In this document: piece after piece, positions 7,282 to 15,407 of the stretch
Numbering within the stretch: the stretch's first letter is position 1
Layout: the number at the start of each line of letters is the position of its first letter
From: Bosea sp. F3-2
Lineage (GTDB): Bacteria; Pseudomonadota; Alphaproteobacteria; Rhizobiales; Beijerinckiaceae
NCBI RefSeq assembly: GCF_008253865.1
Contig: NZ_CP042331.1
Coordinates: 930,001 to 994,000, forward strand
Direction: 5' to 3'
Length of the DNA: 64,000 nucleotides
Translations under genes and position numbers: made by a program
Notes under the pieces: model-generated
Seen by the model: the letters and a program-made list of their open reading frames with translations, nothing else
Databases searched by the model: none
Told to the model about the DNA's origin: nothing

Positions 7282-9278
7282 TGACAACGCACGAAATCAA
7301 CAATCCTGCGTCGGACAACTATGAACACTTGCGCTTCTGGGTGACGCCGAGTGAGTCTCGCCCCTACGAGATTGACCTCTCTGAATTTGCACGAGGCGGC
7401 CGGAAAGAAAATGTCCGCGTATCCGTACAATGGATTTGGGCGGGGGATTACGCGGGGCGCCCCCAATTCGCCGAACAGATCGCGACATACTTTCGCCTTG
7501 CCATGCCCGTCGAGCGCTTTGCAACCACCGGGCGCTCCGCGCTGCGCGCCCTATTCCGATTCTTAGATACTACAGATCCGAAGATTGCGAGCGCAACACA
7601 GCTGACTGACGCGCATGGCGTGCAGCTTAAGACTTGGCTCGAAACTCAAGGCAGCCACAGGTCCACTTACAAGGCATTAAAGGCTGTCATAGAGCGCATC
7701 CGGCAACTGGAAGGCGTTCACCAATTGTGGTGGCCCGCGACCACCAGTGCGTCAACTTCGCTTGAAGCTGACGTCGACTTGCTCGGTGTGCGAAGGCTGT
7801 TCAATGCGCTCAAAGCCGAAGGTCGCGACATTAAAGCGATGTTTCGGGAGGGAGAGCGCCTTGCAGAAGCGGGACGCGATCCGAGGGGAGAATCCATTTC
7901 GCGAGGGGTTATGGCCTCTCATTGGGAGAGCCGCGAAAACCACGCCTGGCTCATTAGGCATTTAACAGCTGAAACTCTTCCGGAGAGGAGCGGCTTCAAT
8001 GCTGAAAGAAGCCTGGGGCTTATAAAGGCAAATAGTGAGGGGCAATACCACCTCGGGCCAGCCTACCTCGCGCCGGGGATGACCGAGCGTGGCAGAGAAG
8101 GAATCGTTGGCAAGCTCCGCTGGTTTCATCCGAGCTACCATGATACGGCAGTTTTCCTTTGGATTTTTTTATTGGGAACTGGATGGAATCTCGCGACTGC
8201 TCTGTCGCTTGATGTTTCATCAGACGAGCAGTGGTTTGACGATCACCCTCATAAGCCACAGTTCAGAGTCCTGCATGGCTATAAGGGGCGGGCTCACAAG
8301 CATGTCTTCGCGCTCTCATTAAATAAGCCCGAATGGCATCCGTTTCAGATTATTCGATTCATGACCGAGCAAACGCGGGTGCTGCGAGAGACGATTCGTC
8401 GTCGTCTCACCAGTCTACAAACGGATCAAAGCAAAAACCCCTCTCCGGCCATTGCTGCTGAAATCGATCGACTGCAGACAGATCTTCGCAGTCCCTGGCT
8501 TTATCATTGCGTCAACAAGACGGGAAAAGTCAGCGCTCTCAAAAATCAAGATAGTGGAAAACTCAATTCGCTCGTGAGACGAGTTGCAGAGCGTGCGGAT
8601 CTTCTCGAAATGCACCCCAGCCTGGCAGAGATGACTACTTCTGTCGCTCGGGACGCTTGGATCGGATTTGCTCATACGAAGAGTGGGCATAACGCTGTGC
8701 TCACGCAGCTCGCCGCGCAGCACGAAAACCAGGCCACTCTTCGGCATTATCTTGGCCGGCGGAGATACAGAACACACTCAGAGGCGGCAATTCGGCGCGT
8801 CCAAGACGCCGTTTTCACCGAAATCGAAACGAAAAGGGCTATCGATCCTACGCGAATACGCATCCTGGTTCAGAACGGAGTCATTACACCAGAGCAGGAG
8901 AAGCGGCTGCTTGATCTTCGTCATCGAACTAGGCTCGGTATGGGATGTCTCGATCCGATGCATCCGCCGCGAGAGGTCGCGCCTGGCCACCCTCAGGGCA
9001 CGATTTGCGCTGTTCAGCGCTGTACCGGATGCAGCCTCGGCGTCGTATTCGCGGAGAGTCTTAGTCCTCTCGCCCGAGCGAAGGCTGAGCTGATGCAGCT
9101 GCGTCGGCAGCTACCAATGACGAGCTGGATCGGCTCGAGTTTCGAGGAGGAGGCCGATTCGCTCGATAAGACGCTCGCGCAGTTCCCCGCCGAGAACGTT
9201 GATCTGGCCACCGCGGAATGGACCAAACGCATCCAGAATGGGGAACTTGTCATCCATGACACCTTCCCGTCCTACTAA
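7281..9278 (+). CDS. Second recombinase-operon protein, degenerate integrase-like
   Basis: This 665-residue protein resembles the second, larger partner of Tn554-type or gamma-mobile-trio recombinase sets. The start is the ATG at 7281 that shares its A with the stop of the previous gene. In the middle, GTGWNLATALSLD (about residue 297) sits where integrases carry the box I arginine, but here a tryptophan/asparagine occupies it. Further on, HENQATLRHYLG (about 482) looks like a relic of the histidine/tyrosine region. A complete R-H-R-H-Y set is not seen, so catalysis is doubtful. A cysteine/histidine cluster near the C-terminus (GMGC, then CAVQRCTGC at about 580) may bind zinc. It probably helps assemble the recombination complex. 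Confidence 0.7.
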   Translation: MTTHEINNPASDNYEHLRFWVTPSESRPYEIDLSEFARGGRKENVRVSVQWIWAGDYAGRPQFAEQIATYFRLAMPVERFATTGRSALRALFRFLDTTDPKIASATQLTDAHGVQLKTWLETQGSHRSTYKALKAVIERIRQLEGVHQLWWPATTSASTSLEADVDLLGVRRLFNALKAEGRDIKAMFREGERLAEAGRDPRGESISRGVMASHWESRENHAWLIRHLTAETLPERSGFNAERSLGLIKANSEGQYHLGPAYLAPGMTERGREGIVGKLRWFHPSYHDTAVFLWIFLLGTGWNLATALSLDVSSDEQWFDDHPHKPQFRVLHGYKGRAHKHVFALSLNKPEWHPFQIIRFMTEQTRVLRETIRRRLTSLQTDQSKNPSPAIAAEIDRLQTDLRSPWLYHCVNKTGKVSALKNQDSGKLNSLVRRVAERADLLEMHPSLAEMTTSVARDAWIGFAHTKSGHNAVLTQLAAQHENQATLRHYLGRRRYRTHSEAAIRRVQDAVFTEIETKRAIDPTRIRILVQNGVITPEQEKRLLDLRHRTRLGMGCLDPMHPPREVAPGHPQGTICAVQRCTGCSLGVVFAESLSPLARAKAELMQLRRQLPMTSWIGSSFEEEADSLDKTLAQFPAENVDLATAEWTKRIQNGELVIHDTFPSY

Positions 9279-11322
9279 TCGCGTGGTGGAATTCGACGAA
9301 TGGCGCGATGATATCGTGTCTGCTCTAGGAGATCTAACTAATCTCGCAAGCACTCCTTGGGATGTCGTCAAGCGAATCGAATGCTTTCCCGGATCGAAGC
9401 TCGGCGACGACAACATTGTTGTGCCCGAGGATTGGTTGCCAGCAGGGATAACGCGGCGGCTTTCTCACCGAACAATCAAGCTATCGCCATTGTGCGCGGT
9501 GGGCTCGCCCGCTGCTTCAGCAGCGCAGTGGGATGAAAGTTTGCGTCGTAGTATCTTGGCTCTGTGGTTGCCTCGGCTCACCAGTAACGGCATTCGAGCC
9601 TATAAGCCTTCGAGTTGGCTCTCCGCTGTGCGGCATCTCGTCCGCGCCGCGGAATGGCAGCGGCGTGAACGCCCCCACCCGGATGGACTGCTGTGGTCCC
9701 ACCTCGACGCTGCCGATTTTCAGGCGATGCAGGCCGCTGTGTCCGATGGCAGAAGCGGACGAGTCTTGATCAGCCGCATAGTCCAGTGGCTGCGTGCAGC
9801 AGGTGTGAGGGGATTGCTCCAAGACGCCCCTCCGCGCGTCAGCGCGAGCGAGGCTAAATCTAGCGGTGACGTTAAAAGAGAGCGTTCACCGAAGGGGCCG
9901 GTATTGGCGCGCGTCCAAAAAAGTGAGGAACGAAACTTCCAACCATTTTCCGATGATTATGTTACGGAAATAATACTGAGAGCGCGATGGCTTCAGGAGA
10001 ACCTCGCGACCCAGCTAATATCGTGTTGGAATGAACAGCGCGGAATCGCCGCGAGATTTGCCCTTCGCGGTTTAGGATCGAACGATCCCGCAGTCATAGC
10101 GGCCAGACGGGATGCTCTTGCAACAATCGAGTGGAAGGATGCGAGCGGCCACAGGATTGACCGCCTTCCGTTCAAGATAGCTCAAAAAATTGGAGTATCG
10201 TACCAGTTCACTGATGCGTGGCCGCCCACCACGGCTCGCACCGTTTCAATGATGGTAGGAACGCTTCAAGCGCTCAACCTTTGCACCACTGCATTCTGCA
10301 CAGGTGCTAGGGCCGGCGAGATCGCCTCGGCTACCGACGCATCGCTGGTGTTTCCGCACAGTGGCACTGGCGGCGCTCGCTTGCTTGCGAAAACGTTCAA
10401 GCTGGAGGACTCACTGGGAGGTGCTATTCGAGATTGGCCGTTGCACCCAGTTGCGGCCCGCGCTCTCGCGACGCAACGGGATCTCGCAAAGGGTGTGAGA
10501 CCGGAGGGCGACCGTCATCTTTGGGTAAATCACGCTATGGCGGGAGAAAAAGGGGTTGGTTCGCCCCTTCTCGACCTTACGAGGCTGCTGGTTGCAGCGA
10601 CTGAACATCTTGGACTTACGGCTCTGGCCGAGGGTAGCCGCCCACATGCGCATCGGTGGCGGCACACGGTCGGAAGGATGGTCGCTCTATCGGTCGTTTC
10701 CGCTCCCCAAGTGTTGCTCGACCTGTTTGGGCACCGGGACCTAGAGATGACCCTGCGATACATGCTTTCGCATCCCGAGATTGCGGAGGAGGCGCAGAAG
10801 ATCGCGCAGGAAACAGCGCTCGCTCTCGCTGAAGAGGCCATTGCAGAGGTTCTGGTCGGGAAAGCGGGTGGACCTGCGTCGGCGACTCTATCGAAAGGTC
10901 TAAATGACCTCCGCATGAAACGCGGCGAGGATGTGTACGGAGCTGAGAATCTGCAGGAGCTAACAGAGATTCTGACGTTCGGTGGCAAGCGGTGGGAACT
11001 CGTGCGCCCTGGTGTGATTTGCACGAAGACTCCTGGACAATTTGGCCCATGCACTCAAGGTCGAGGCCTGCCAGACGCTGGCTCGTGCCGGACCAACTGC
11101 GAGCATCGGCTGGAGACAGAGCGGACGAAAAGTCAGTGTTCCGCAACAATCGGTGCTCTCCTGATCGAACTGGAAGATGCCCTTGCCGGCGATAAGCCCA
11201 TGCTGGTTGCGAACTTGAGGGGGCAGCTAATCGCGCAGTTGGAAAGATGGGCGGATGTCCGACAGCACTGGCTGGATCAAAGCCCAAGGGCGAGACAAAT
11301 TTGGGAGGGGCGCAGTCAATGA
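9256..11322 (+). CDS. Third recombinase-operon protein, tyrosine recombinase
   Basis: At about 688 residues this is a large integrase with a full catalytic set: arginine in FCTGARAGEI (about 352), lysine in the KTFKLED strand, the box II HRWRHT (about 464), histidine in LFGHRD, and tyrosine in TLRYM (about 500). A C-terminal extension of ~190 residues has spaced cysteines (GVICTK, PCTQG, SCRTNCEH, QC), suggesting a zinc-binding module as in Tn554 TnpB-like proteins. The ATG at 9256 lies 23 bases inside the previous gene. Its stop overlaps the next start (ATGA). With two apparently active recombinases in one operon, the set is expected to work as a complex for insertion of the island. Confidence 0.8.
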   Translation: MTPSRPTNRVVEFDEWRDDIVSALGDLTNLASTPWDVVKRIECFPGSKLGDDNIVVPEDWLPAGITRRLSHRTIKLSPLCAVGSPAASAAQWDESLRRSILALWLPRLTSNGIRAYKPSSWLSAVRHLVRAAEWQRRERPHPDGLLWSHLDAADFQAMQAAVSDGRSGRVLISRIVQWLRAAGVRGLLQDAPPRVSASEAKSSGDVKRERSPKGPVLARVQKSEERNFQPFSDDYVTEIILRARWLQENLATQLISCWNEQRGIAARFALRGLGSNDPAVIAARRDALATIEWKDASGHRIDRLPFKIAQKIGVSYQFTDAWPPTTARTVSMMVGTLQALNLCTTAFCTGARAGEIASATDASLVFPHSGTGGARLLAKTFKLEDSLGGAIRDWPLHPVAARALATQRDLAKGVRPEGDRHLWVNHAMAGEKGVGSPLLDLTRLLVAATEHLGLTALAEGSRPHAHRWRHTVGRMVALSVVSAPQVLLDLFGHRDLEMTLRYMLSHPEIAEEAQKIAQETALALAEEAIAEVLVGKAGGPASATLSKGLNDLRMKRGEDVYGAENLQELTEILTFGGKRWELVRPGVICTKTPGQFGPCTQGRGLPDAGSCRTNCEHRLETERTKSQCSATIGALLIELEDALAGDKPMLVANLRGQLIAQLERWADVRQHWLDQSPRARQIWEGRSQ

Positions 11323-11843
11323 AGGCAACAGAGCCTCAGGTCGCCTCGGAACTGGCAATCGCTATTGCCGGGCGCGCAGTCGCTGCGGAAAGAAAGGCCT
11401 CGACCCAGGATCGCTGTAGAGAGGCCATGTCGGCCATCGAAAGTGATGTCGCTGCTCACAGCGGCGTTTACCCTTTCAATGATGGTCGCATCACGGTGCA
11501 GGAAGTACTCCGACGCGCCAACCTCAGCAAAGCTGCTTTAGAAAAGCCTCACCATCGCGGCCTCAAGGACGCCGTGACCCAATGGGTGGCGCTTTCATCA
11601 GCAAAAATTGCGCGCGGCGCGAAAAGCATTCGGAAAGTTGTTACGCAACGGGTCGAAGATGCCAAAGACCAAGTGCATCAGATTCAGCAGGCGTGGGCCG
11701 AGGCCGAGCTCGAATACATCGACGCGCAGCATCAGATTGCGCGCCTAACGGATGAAAACGCAATCCTCCGGCGCGAGGTGGACGCGCTTCGCGAAAGGCT
11801 ATCCTGCAATGCGGTCGTGCCGATTAGGGGGAAGCACCGATAA
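11319..11843 (+). CDS. Small HTH/coiled-coil recombinase accessory protein (TnpC/DUF6262-like)
   Basis: This 174-residue protein ends the recombinase operon. Its first half contains a likely helix-turn-helix (RITVQEVLRRANLSKAALEK, about residues 58-77). The second half is a long charged coiled coil (about residues 105-165) ending in a leucine-heptad stretch (LTDENAILRREVDALRERL). This combination is what TnpC of Tn554 and DUF6262 proteins show next to paired recombinases; they modulate orientation and efficiency of integration. The ATG at 11319 has a GGAGG about nine bases upstream and overlaps the preceding stop. The assignment rests on architecture and neighbourhood rather than on clear sequence motifs. 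Confidence 0.65.
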   Translation: MKATEPQVASELAIAIAGRAVAAERKASTQDRCREAMSAIESDVAAHSGVYPFNDGRITVQEVLRRANLSKAALEKPHHRGLKDAVTQWVALSSAKIARGAKSIRKVVTQRVEDAKDQVHQIQQAWAEAELEYIDAQHQIARLTDENAILRREVDALRERLSCNAVVPIRGKHR

Positions 11844-12162
11844 TTAGCCGCATGCCGGTCGCTCACAGCCAATCCACGGATCAGGATTCCTGCTCCGGGG
11901 CAAAGAGAGGCGACTTGAAATGAGCACGCGAAACACGGGGAGCTGACATCCGTTGCCCGAGAGATCTCGGATTGCCGCGCCTCCGCTAAGGGGCCCTACT
12001 CCAATTCGCGCTCCACTGTCCGAAGTCGATCGCGTCAGCGGAGAGCCAACCGATTATTCGGAAGTCAAGAATTTTGCATAAGCGTAACACCTCCGTTTTG
12101 CCAAGGAGTTACACTATGCGAAAGATACTTGCATAAGATTGGCTTCGGGATAGTCAGCTCGC
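11844..12162. other. Gene-free spacer after the recombinase operon
   Basis: No gene is supported here. The first 220 bases show nothing I recognise. The last 90 bases carry the repeats described at 12074-12137, just ahead of the broken resolvase. Confidence 0.5.
12074..12137. repeat. Clustered repeats resembling a resolvase res site
   Basis: TTGCATAAG occurs at 12074-12082 and again at 12129-12137. Between them, GCATAAGCGTAAC (12076-12088) faces an imperfect reverse complement GTTACACTATGC (12108-12119). Such spaced inverted subsites immediately upstream of a serine resolvase gene are the usual form of a res recombination site. Here it would be the relic site of the broken resolvase that starts at 12163. 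Confidence 0.4.
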
Positions 12163-12732
12163 ATGGCGATATATGGATACGCCCGCGTCTCGACAGACGG
12201 CCAGGCCATCGATGCGCAAAGGGTTGCTTTACTGGCCGCTCTCAAGAGGCACAGAGTTTGTCTGTGAATCAGCGCCGAAGTGGGACCCCATGGCTGATTT
12301 GGTTCAACGCGCTGATATTTCGCCGGAAATTTCGTTAGCGGCGGGGTTCCGAACGGCACCGACTGCGACCCTACCGTTGTCACTTTTCAAAGTTGTTTCA
12401 AGAAGTTGGCTCCGTCTTGGATAGGGTCCCACTTCGGTGCTGTTTCACAGCATGGCCGGCTGATGCTGACGATACTTGGCGGGTTGGCAAAGTTCGAGCG
12501 CGAGCTGATCAAGGCCCGTACCAGCGAAGGCCGCGTTCGTGCGAAAGCCCGAGGCCAGCATATGGGCAGACCGAGTGCCCTCACCCGCCATCAATGTATC
12601 GAGGCACTGCAGGCGCTGGACGCTGGGACGGCCACGCAGGCTGATTTGGCCAGGCGGTTCGACGTTAGCCAGGCGACCATTTCACGATTGGCAAGCCAGC
12701 ATGGGAGGGAGAAAATTTTCGCACGAAGGTGA
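12163..12732 (+). pseudogene. Serine resolvase/invertase, disrupted
   Basis: The ATG at 12163 opens MAIYGYARVSTDGQAIDAQR, the unmistakable N-terminus of Tn3-type resolvases with the catalytic serine in RVSTDG. The frame stops after about 34 codons (near 12266). The C-terminal half resumes near 12451 with GRLMLTILGGLAKFERELI, the DNA-binding linker, and a helix-turn-helix (ADLARRFDVSQATISRL), ending at 12732. Between the halves is foreign DNA with terminal inverted repeats, and roughly 70 residues of the catalytic domain are missing. The gene is therefore both interrupted and deleted and cannot make active resolvase. It would have served a Tn3-family transposon or similar element. Confidence 0.85.
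12262..12450. mobile_element. Small inverted-repeat element or IS remnant inside the resolvase gene
   Basis: The ends are matched for about 27 bases: CTGTGAATCAGCGCCGAAGTG... at 12262-12288 and its near-perfect reverse complement at 12424-12450 (two differences). The ~135-base interior has no transposase. No clear target-site duplication is visible because flanking resolvase sequence has been lost. It may be a miniature inverted-repeat element or the fused ends of a larger IS deleted internally. An IS21-family origin is only a guess. Confidence 0.6.
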
Positions 12733-12826
12733 AGACCAAGACTGTGCGGCAGGTACCCCGCCTAGGTTGCGCGGCTACGCTCCTCTGGCTTGTAAGCGCT
12801 CGGATGTTCCGCTTTCCAGCGTTAGA

Positions 12827-13045
12827 TTATTTGGCCGGGCTTTCATCTAGCAGCTCAGTAATTTTTACGTTTAGCGCGATTGCTGCACGCTCCACGGTCG
12901 TCAGGGTCGGGTTTCGTACTCCGCGCTCCAGACCGCTTACGTAGGTCTGCTCAACGCCCATTCTTACCGCAATCTCGTCCTGAGACAGGCCGGCTGCCAT
13001 GCGGAGCTTCCGCATGTTTTTTCCAAGGATCTGCCGAACGTCCAT
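12827..13045 (-). CDS. Small XRE-family transcriptional regulator
   Basis: The 72-residue protein is essentially one Cro/C1-type helix-turn-helix. GLSQDEIAVRMGVEQTYVS (about residues 19-37) gives the two helices, followed by the typical LERGVRNPTL and the closing helix ending ITELLDE. It should bind an operator as a dimer. The ATG at 13045 is divergent from the antitoxin-HAD-phosphoesterase operon starting at 13158, with 112 bases between. It is therefore the natural candidate repressor of that operon and of itself. Confidence 0.85.
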   Translation of the reverse strand: MDVRQILGKNMRKLRMAAGLSQDEIAVRMGVEQTYVSGLERGVRNPTLTTVERAAIALNVKITELLDESPAK

Positions 13046-13068
13046 GGGTCGAACGAACCGGAGACCCT

Positions 13069-13096
13069 TTGACGTTTCCAGGTATTATAGTATCTA
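13069..13096 (+). promoter_or_regulatory. Probable promoter of the antitoxin-HAD-phosphoesterase operon
   Basis: TTGACG at 13069-13074 and TATCTA at 13091-13096 are spaced by 16 bases and lie about 60 bases before the ATG at 13158. The surrounding sequence (TATTATAGTATC) is the only AT-rich stretch in the divergent spacer, so an XRE operator may overlap it. Confidence 0.45.
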
Positions 13097-13157
13097 AATC
13101 GCGATCTGCACGACTCGGCGTGCTGGCACAAAGCCGTTTCCGTTTCGGGCCCCTACG

Positions 13158-13616
13158 ATGAATGAACCTACGCGTGGAGAGAGTGCACGCCTGAGCGGTC
13201 CTGCGATGCGGGTGTTCGACAACGTCACACGGCGTTGGGGGCTTTCCGAGCGGATGAAGCTCCAGCTGCTGGGGTGCGCAGAACACGAATTTCGCGACTG
13301 GGTTCGCGACGCGCGACGGCACAAGCCACTGATTCTGGAGGTGGCTGTCCTGATGCGAATTTCAGCTATCTTGGGCGTCTTTGGCCATTTGCGTCAGCTG
13401 ACGAATGGAACTGCTGAGGAAAGGTGTTGGCTCACCCGTCAGATTGCGGCTCCGCCATTTGAAGGAAAGGCGCCGATAGAGCTTCTGGGCCACTCACTCG
13501 AAAGCCAAATGGACGTTCGGCGTCATCTAATCGCACGCGTCGTTGGCCAACATCCTCCGAACGCGGTGGATGAAGCTTTTGAGAAGTACACCGATAACGA
13601 TCTCATCTGGATTTGA
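13158..13616 (+). CDS. MbcA/ParS/Xre-family antitoxin-like protein (DUF2384)
   Basis: The 152-residue protein resembles Xre-type antitoxins of the MbcA/ParS family. An N-terminal helix-turn-helix-like part is followed by helical regions with RWGLSERMKLQLLGC and EHEFRDWVRD (about residues 30-55), then RISAILGVFGHLRQL and the closing turn around FEGKAPIELLG (about residue 105). Partners in this family are usually RES-domain toxins that degrade NAD+. Here no RES gene follows; instead a HAD hydrolase begins four bases after the stop. The ATG at 13158 follows a good promoter. It may neutralise or regulate the downstream enzymes, which is inference. Confidence 0.75.
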   Translation: MNEPTRGESARLSGPAMRVFDNVTRRWGLSERMKLQLLGCAEHEFRDWVRDARRHKPLILEVAVLMRISAILGVFGHLRQLTNGTAEERCWLTRQIAAPPFEGKAPIELLGHSLESQMDVRRHLIARVVGQHPPNAVDEAFEKYTDNDLIWI

Positions 13617-13620
13617 GCAC

Positions 13621-14247
13621 GTGACCACCATCCGCGCAGTCTGCTTCGATGCATTCGGAACCGTTGTCGAGATAACTGATCGGCGAAATCCATTTAAAAT
13701 TGTATCGGAACATCAATACCACCAGATAGCATTGTGGGCGATGACACGGCCGATTGGCATCAGACATTTAGCAAATCAGCTTGATATTCGTCTCTCGGAA
13801 GCTGAAATTTTGCATTGGCAGGCTGAAGTTGAAGCCGAGTGTGCTTCAGTAAAGTTGCGCCCGAAGATGAGATCAATCTGGAACGCACTGAAGCAGGCTC
13901 GGCTAAAAATCGCAGTCTGTTCGAACTTGGCTGCTCCCTACGCACAACCATTGATGGAGGCACTGCCAGCTACGCCTGATAGCTTGGTGATGTCCTTTCA
14001 GTTCGGTCTAATGAAGCCACACAAGGACATATATTCGATTGTGGCGTCGCAGCTTGGTTTGAGGCTCTCACAGATACTCTTTGTTGGCGATCGCTTGGAA
14101 GACGACATCGTCGGTCCTACCGCTGCAGGTGCTTCCGCCATGCCTATTGGTGAGTTTGAAACGGCCTTCGGCTCTCGGCCTTCGATTTTTGCCCCACCGC
14201 ACATTGTCAGATTTTTTGAGCAGTTCGCAGCGGCAACAGCAGGCTAG
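13621..14247 (+). CDS. HAD-superfamily hydrolase
   Basis: This 208-residue protein has the four HAD motifs: the nucleophile aspartate in CFDAFGTVVE (D10), serine in AVCSNLAAPY (about 101), lysine in GLMKPHKD (about 125), and the metal-binding pair in FVGDRLEDD (about 150-155). The second motif-I aspartate is replaced by phenylalanine (DxF instead of DxD), as in haloacid dehalogenase-like members rather than strict phosphatases. The substrate is unknown. The GTG start at 13621 is chosen because it begins right before the conserved strand and only four bases after the antitoxin stop. Its operon position with an antitoxin and a metallophosphoesterase suggests a nucleotide- or nucleic-acid-related role. 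Confidence 0.85.
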   Translation: MTTIRAVCFDAFGTVVEITDRRNPFKIVSEHQYHQIALWAMTRPIGIRHLANQLDIRLSEAEILHWQAEVEAECASVKLRPKMRSIWNALKQARLKIAVCSNLAAPYAQPLMEALPATPDSLVMSFQFGLMKPHKDIYSIVASQLGLRLSQILFVGDRLEDDIVGPTAAGASAMPIGEFETAFGSRPSIFAPPHIVRFFEQFAAATAG

Positions 14248-14290
14248 GCGTCCAGCCGCCCAACTCAAATGCCGGATAACTGGATCCAGA

Positions 14291-15082
14291 ATGCGCCTGC
14301 TAGTAATTTCCGACATCCATCTTGAGTGCGGCCCCTTCGAGTTTCCCGCCGCGATGCCGGATTTCGACGTTGTCGTTTTTGCAGGCGATGTCGGCCAGCC
14401 AATTTCGGCAGCGATATCGTGGATGGTCGATCAAAGAAAGACTGGGCCGCTGCTGGGGCGGCCGGTCGTTTATGTCCCTGGCAATCACGAGTTCTACGGA
14501 ACGGTGATGCAGCACAACCTTGCTAAAGGTATGGAGGCTGCGGAGCCGACAAATATCGAGCTTCTGTCCCGCCGAACTGTCGTGATTGGCGAGGTCCGCT
14601 TTATCGGATGCATCTTATGGACGGATTATCGGCTCTACGGCGCACCGAAGCCATCAATGGTCTACGCTGGGCAAACGCTCAACGATCATCGACTGATCCG
14701 ATATAAAGAGGCCAGCGGGCATTTTAGCCGGTTTATGCCATGGCATGCCGCAGCCGAGCATCGCCTAGATTTGGCGTTTATTCGGCAGGAATTCTCGACG
14801 CCTCACAGCGGTCCGACCGTCGTCGTCACGCACCACGCGCCCCATCCGAATTCGATCGAGCAACGGTACAAAGGCAGCCAACTCACTCCAGCCTTCGCCT
14901 CTGATCTGAGCAAAGTCATCGAAGAATTTCAGCCAGAGGTCTGGATCCACGGTCACGATCACGGGTCACATGACTATCGGGTCGGGCGAACGCGCGTCTT
15001 TGCGAACCAGGCGGGCTATCCAAATCTTCATGGTGATCGCGAGAATCGTGGATTTAATCCGCGTTGCGTCATCGAGGTGTAG
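14291..15082 (+). CDS. Calcineurin-like metallophosphoesterase
   Basis: The 263-residue protein shows every metal-binding motif of the family in order: SDIHLE (D8, H10), FAGDVGQ (D33), PGNHEFYG (N65, H66), VVTHHAPH (about 180) and IHGHDHGSHD (about 222). Members hydrolyse phosphomonoesters or phosphodiesters with two metal ions. There is no signal peptide, so it should act in the cytoplasm. The ATG at 14291 starts directly at the first strand (MRLLVISDIH). It follows the HAD gene by 43 bases and probably ends this operon. The target could be a nucleotide, RNA end or cyclic signal; the sequence does not decide. Confidence 0.88.
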   Translation: MRLLVISDIHLECGPFEFPAAMPDFDVVVFAGDVGQPISAAISWMVDQRKTGPLLGRPVVYVPGNHEFYGTVMQHNLAKGMEAAEPTNIELLSRRTVVIGEVRFIGCILWTDYRLYGAPKPSMVYAGQTLNDHRLIRYKEASGHFSRFMPWHAAAEHRLDLAFIRQEFSTPHSGPTVVVTHHAPHPNSIEQRYKGSQLTPAFASDLSKVIEEFQPEVWIHGHDHGSHDYRVGRTRVFANQAGYPNLHGDRENRGFNPRCVIEV

Positions 15083-15215
15083 CGAAGGTCAACGAGTAGT
15101 CCCTTCGATCATGTCAATTATGCCGCTATCCATTAACGCGGGCGCCCTATATCTCTAGTGCGGGATCGAAAGTATTGTTTCGACTGCAAGGGCCGCCTGT
15201 TTGGGAGGATAAGAA

Positions 15216-15407
15216 ATGCCCGAGACTCCGAATCTGGATCGCGCAGGACAGCTGTTTCCCCCATGCCTGCCTCCGCCCCATGAGAAGCCCAGATGCCGCT
15301 ATCGCGCCGAAATGCAGGCATGTCGGCCGCTCGAGCTCGAAATTTGGAGCGAGCAATCAGTCTTAGCTCTTCGTCAATGGCTAAAGCTCATGAAACACAA
15401 GGTCTAA
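15216..15407 (+). CDS. Hypothetical small protein
   Basis: This 63-residue frame has a clear ribosome binding site (GGGAGG seven bases before the ATG) but no recognisable domain. The N-terminal half is proline-rich (LFPPCLPPPHEKP) and the C-terminal half looks helical (LEIWSEQSVLALRQWLKLMK). It lies between the phosphoesterase operon and the end of the ssp locus. It could be a real small gene or a remnant; the ribosome binding site is the main argument. Confidence 0.4.
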   Translation: MPETPNLDRAGQLFPPCLPPPHEKPRCRYRAEMQACRPLELEIWSEQSVLALRQWLKLMKHKV

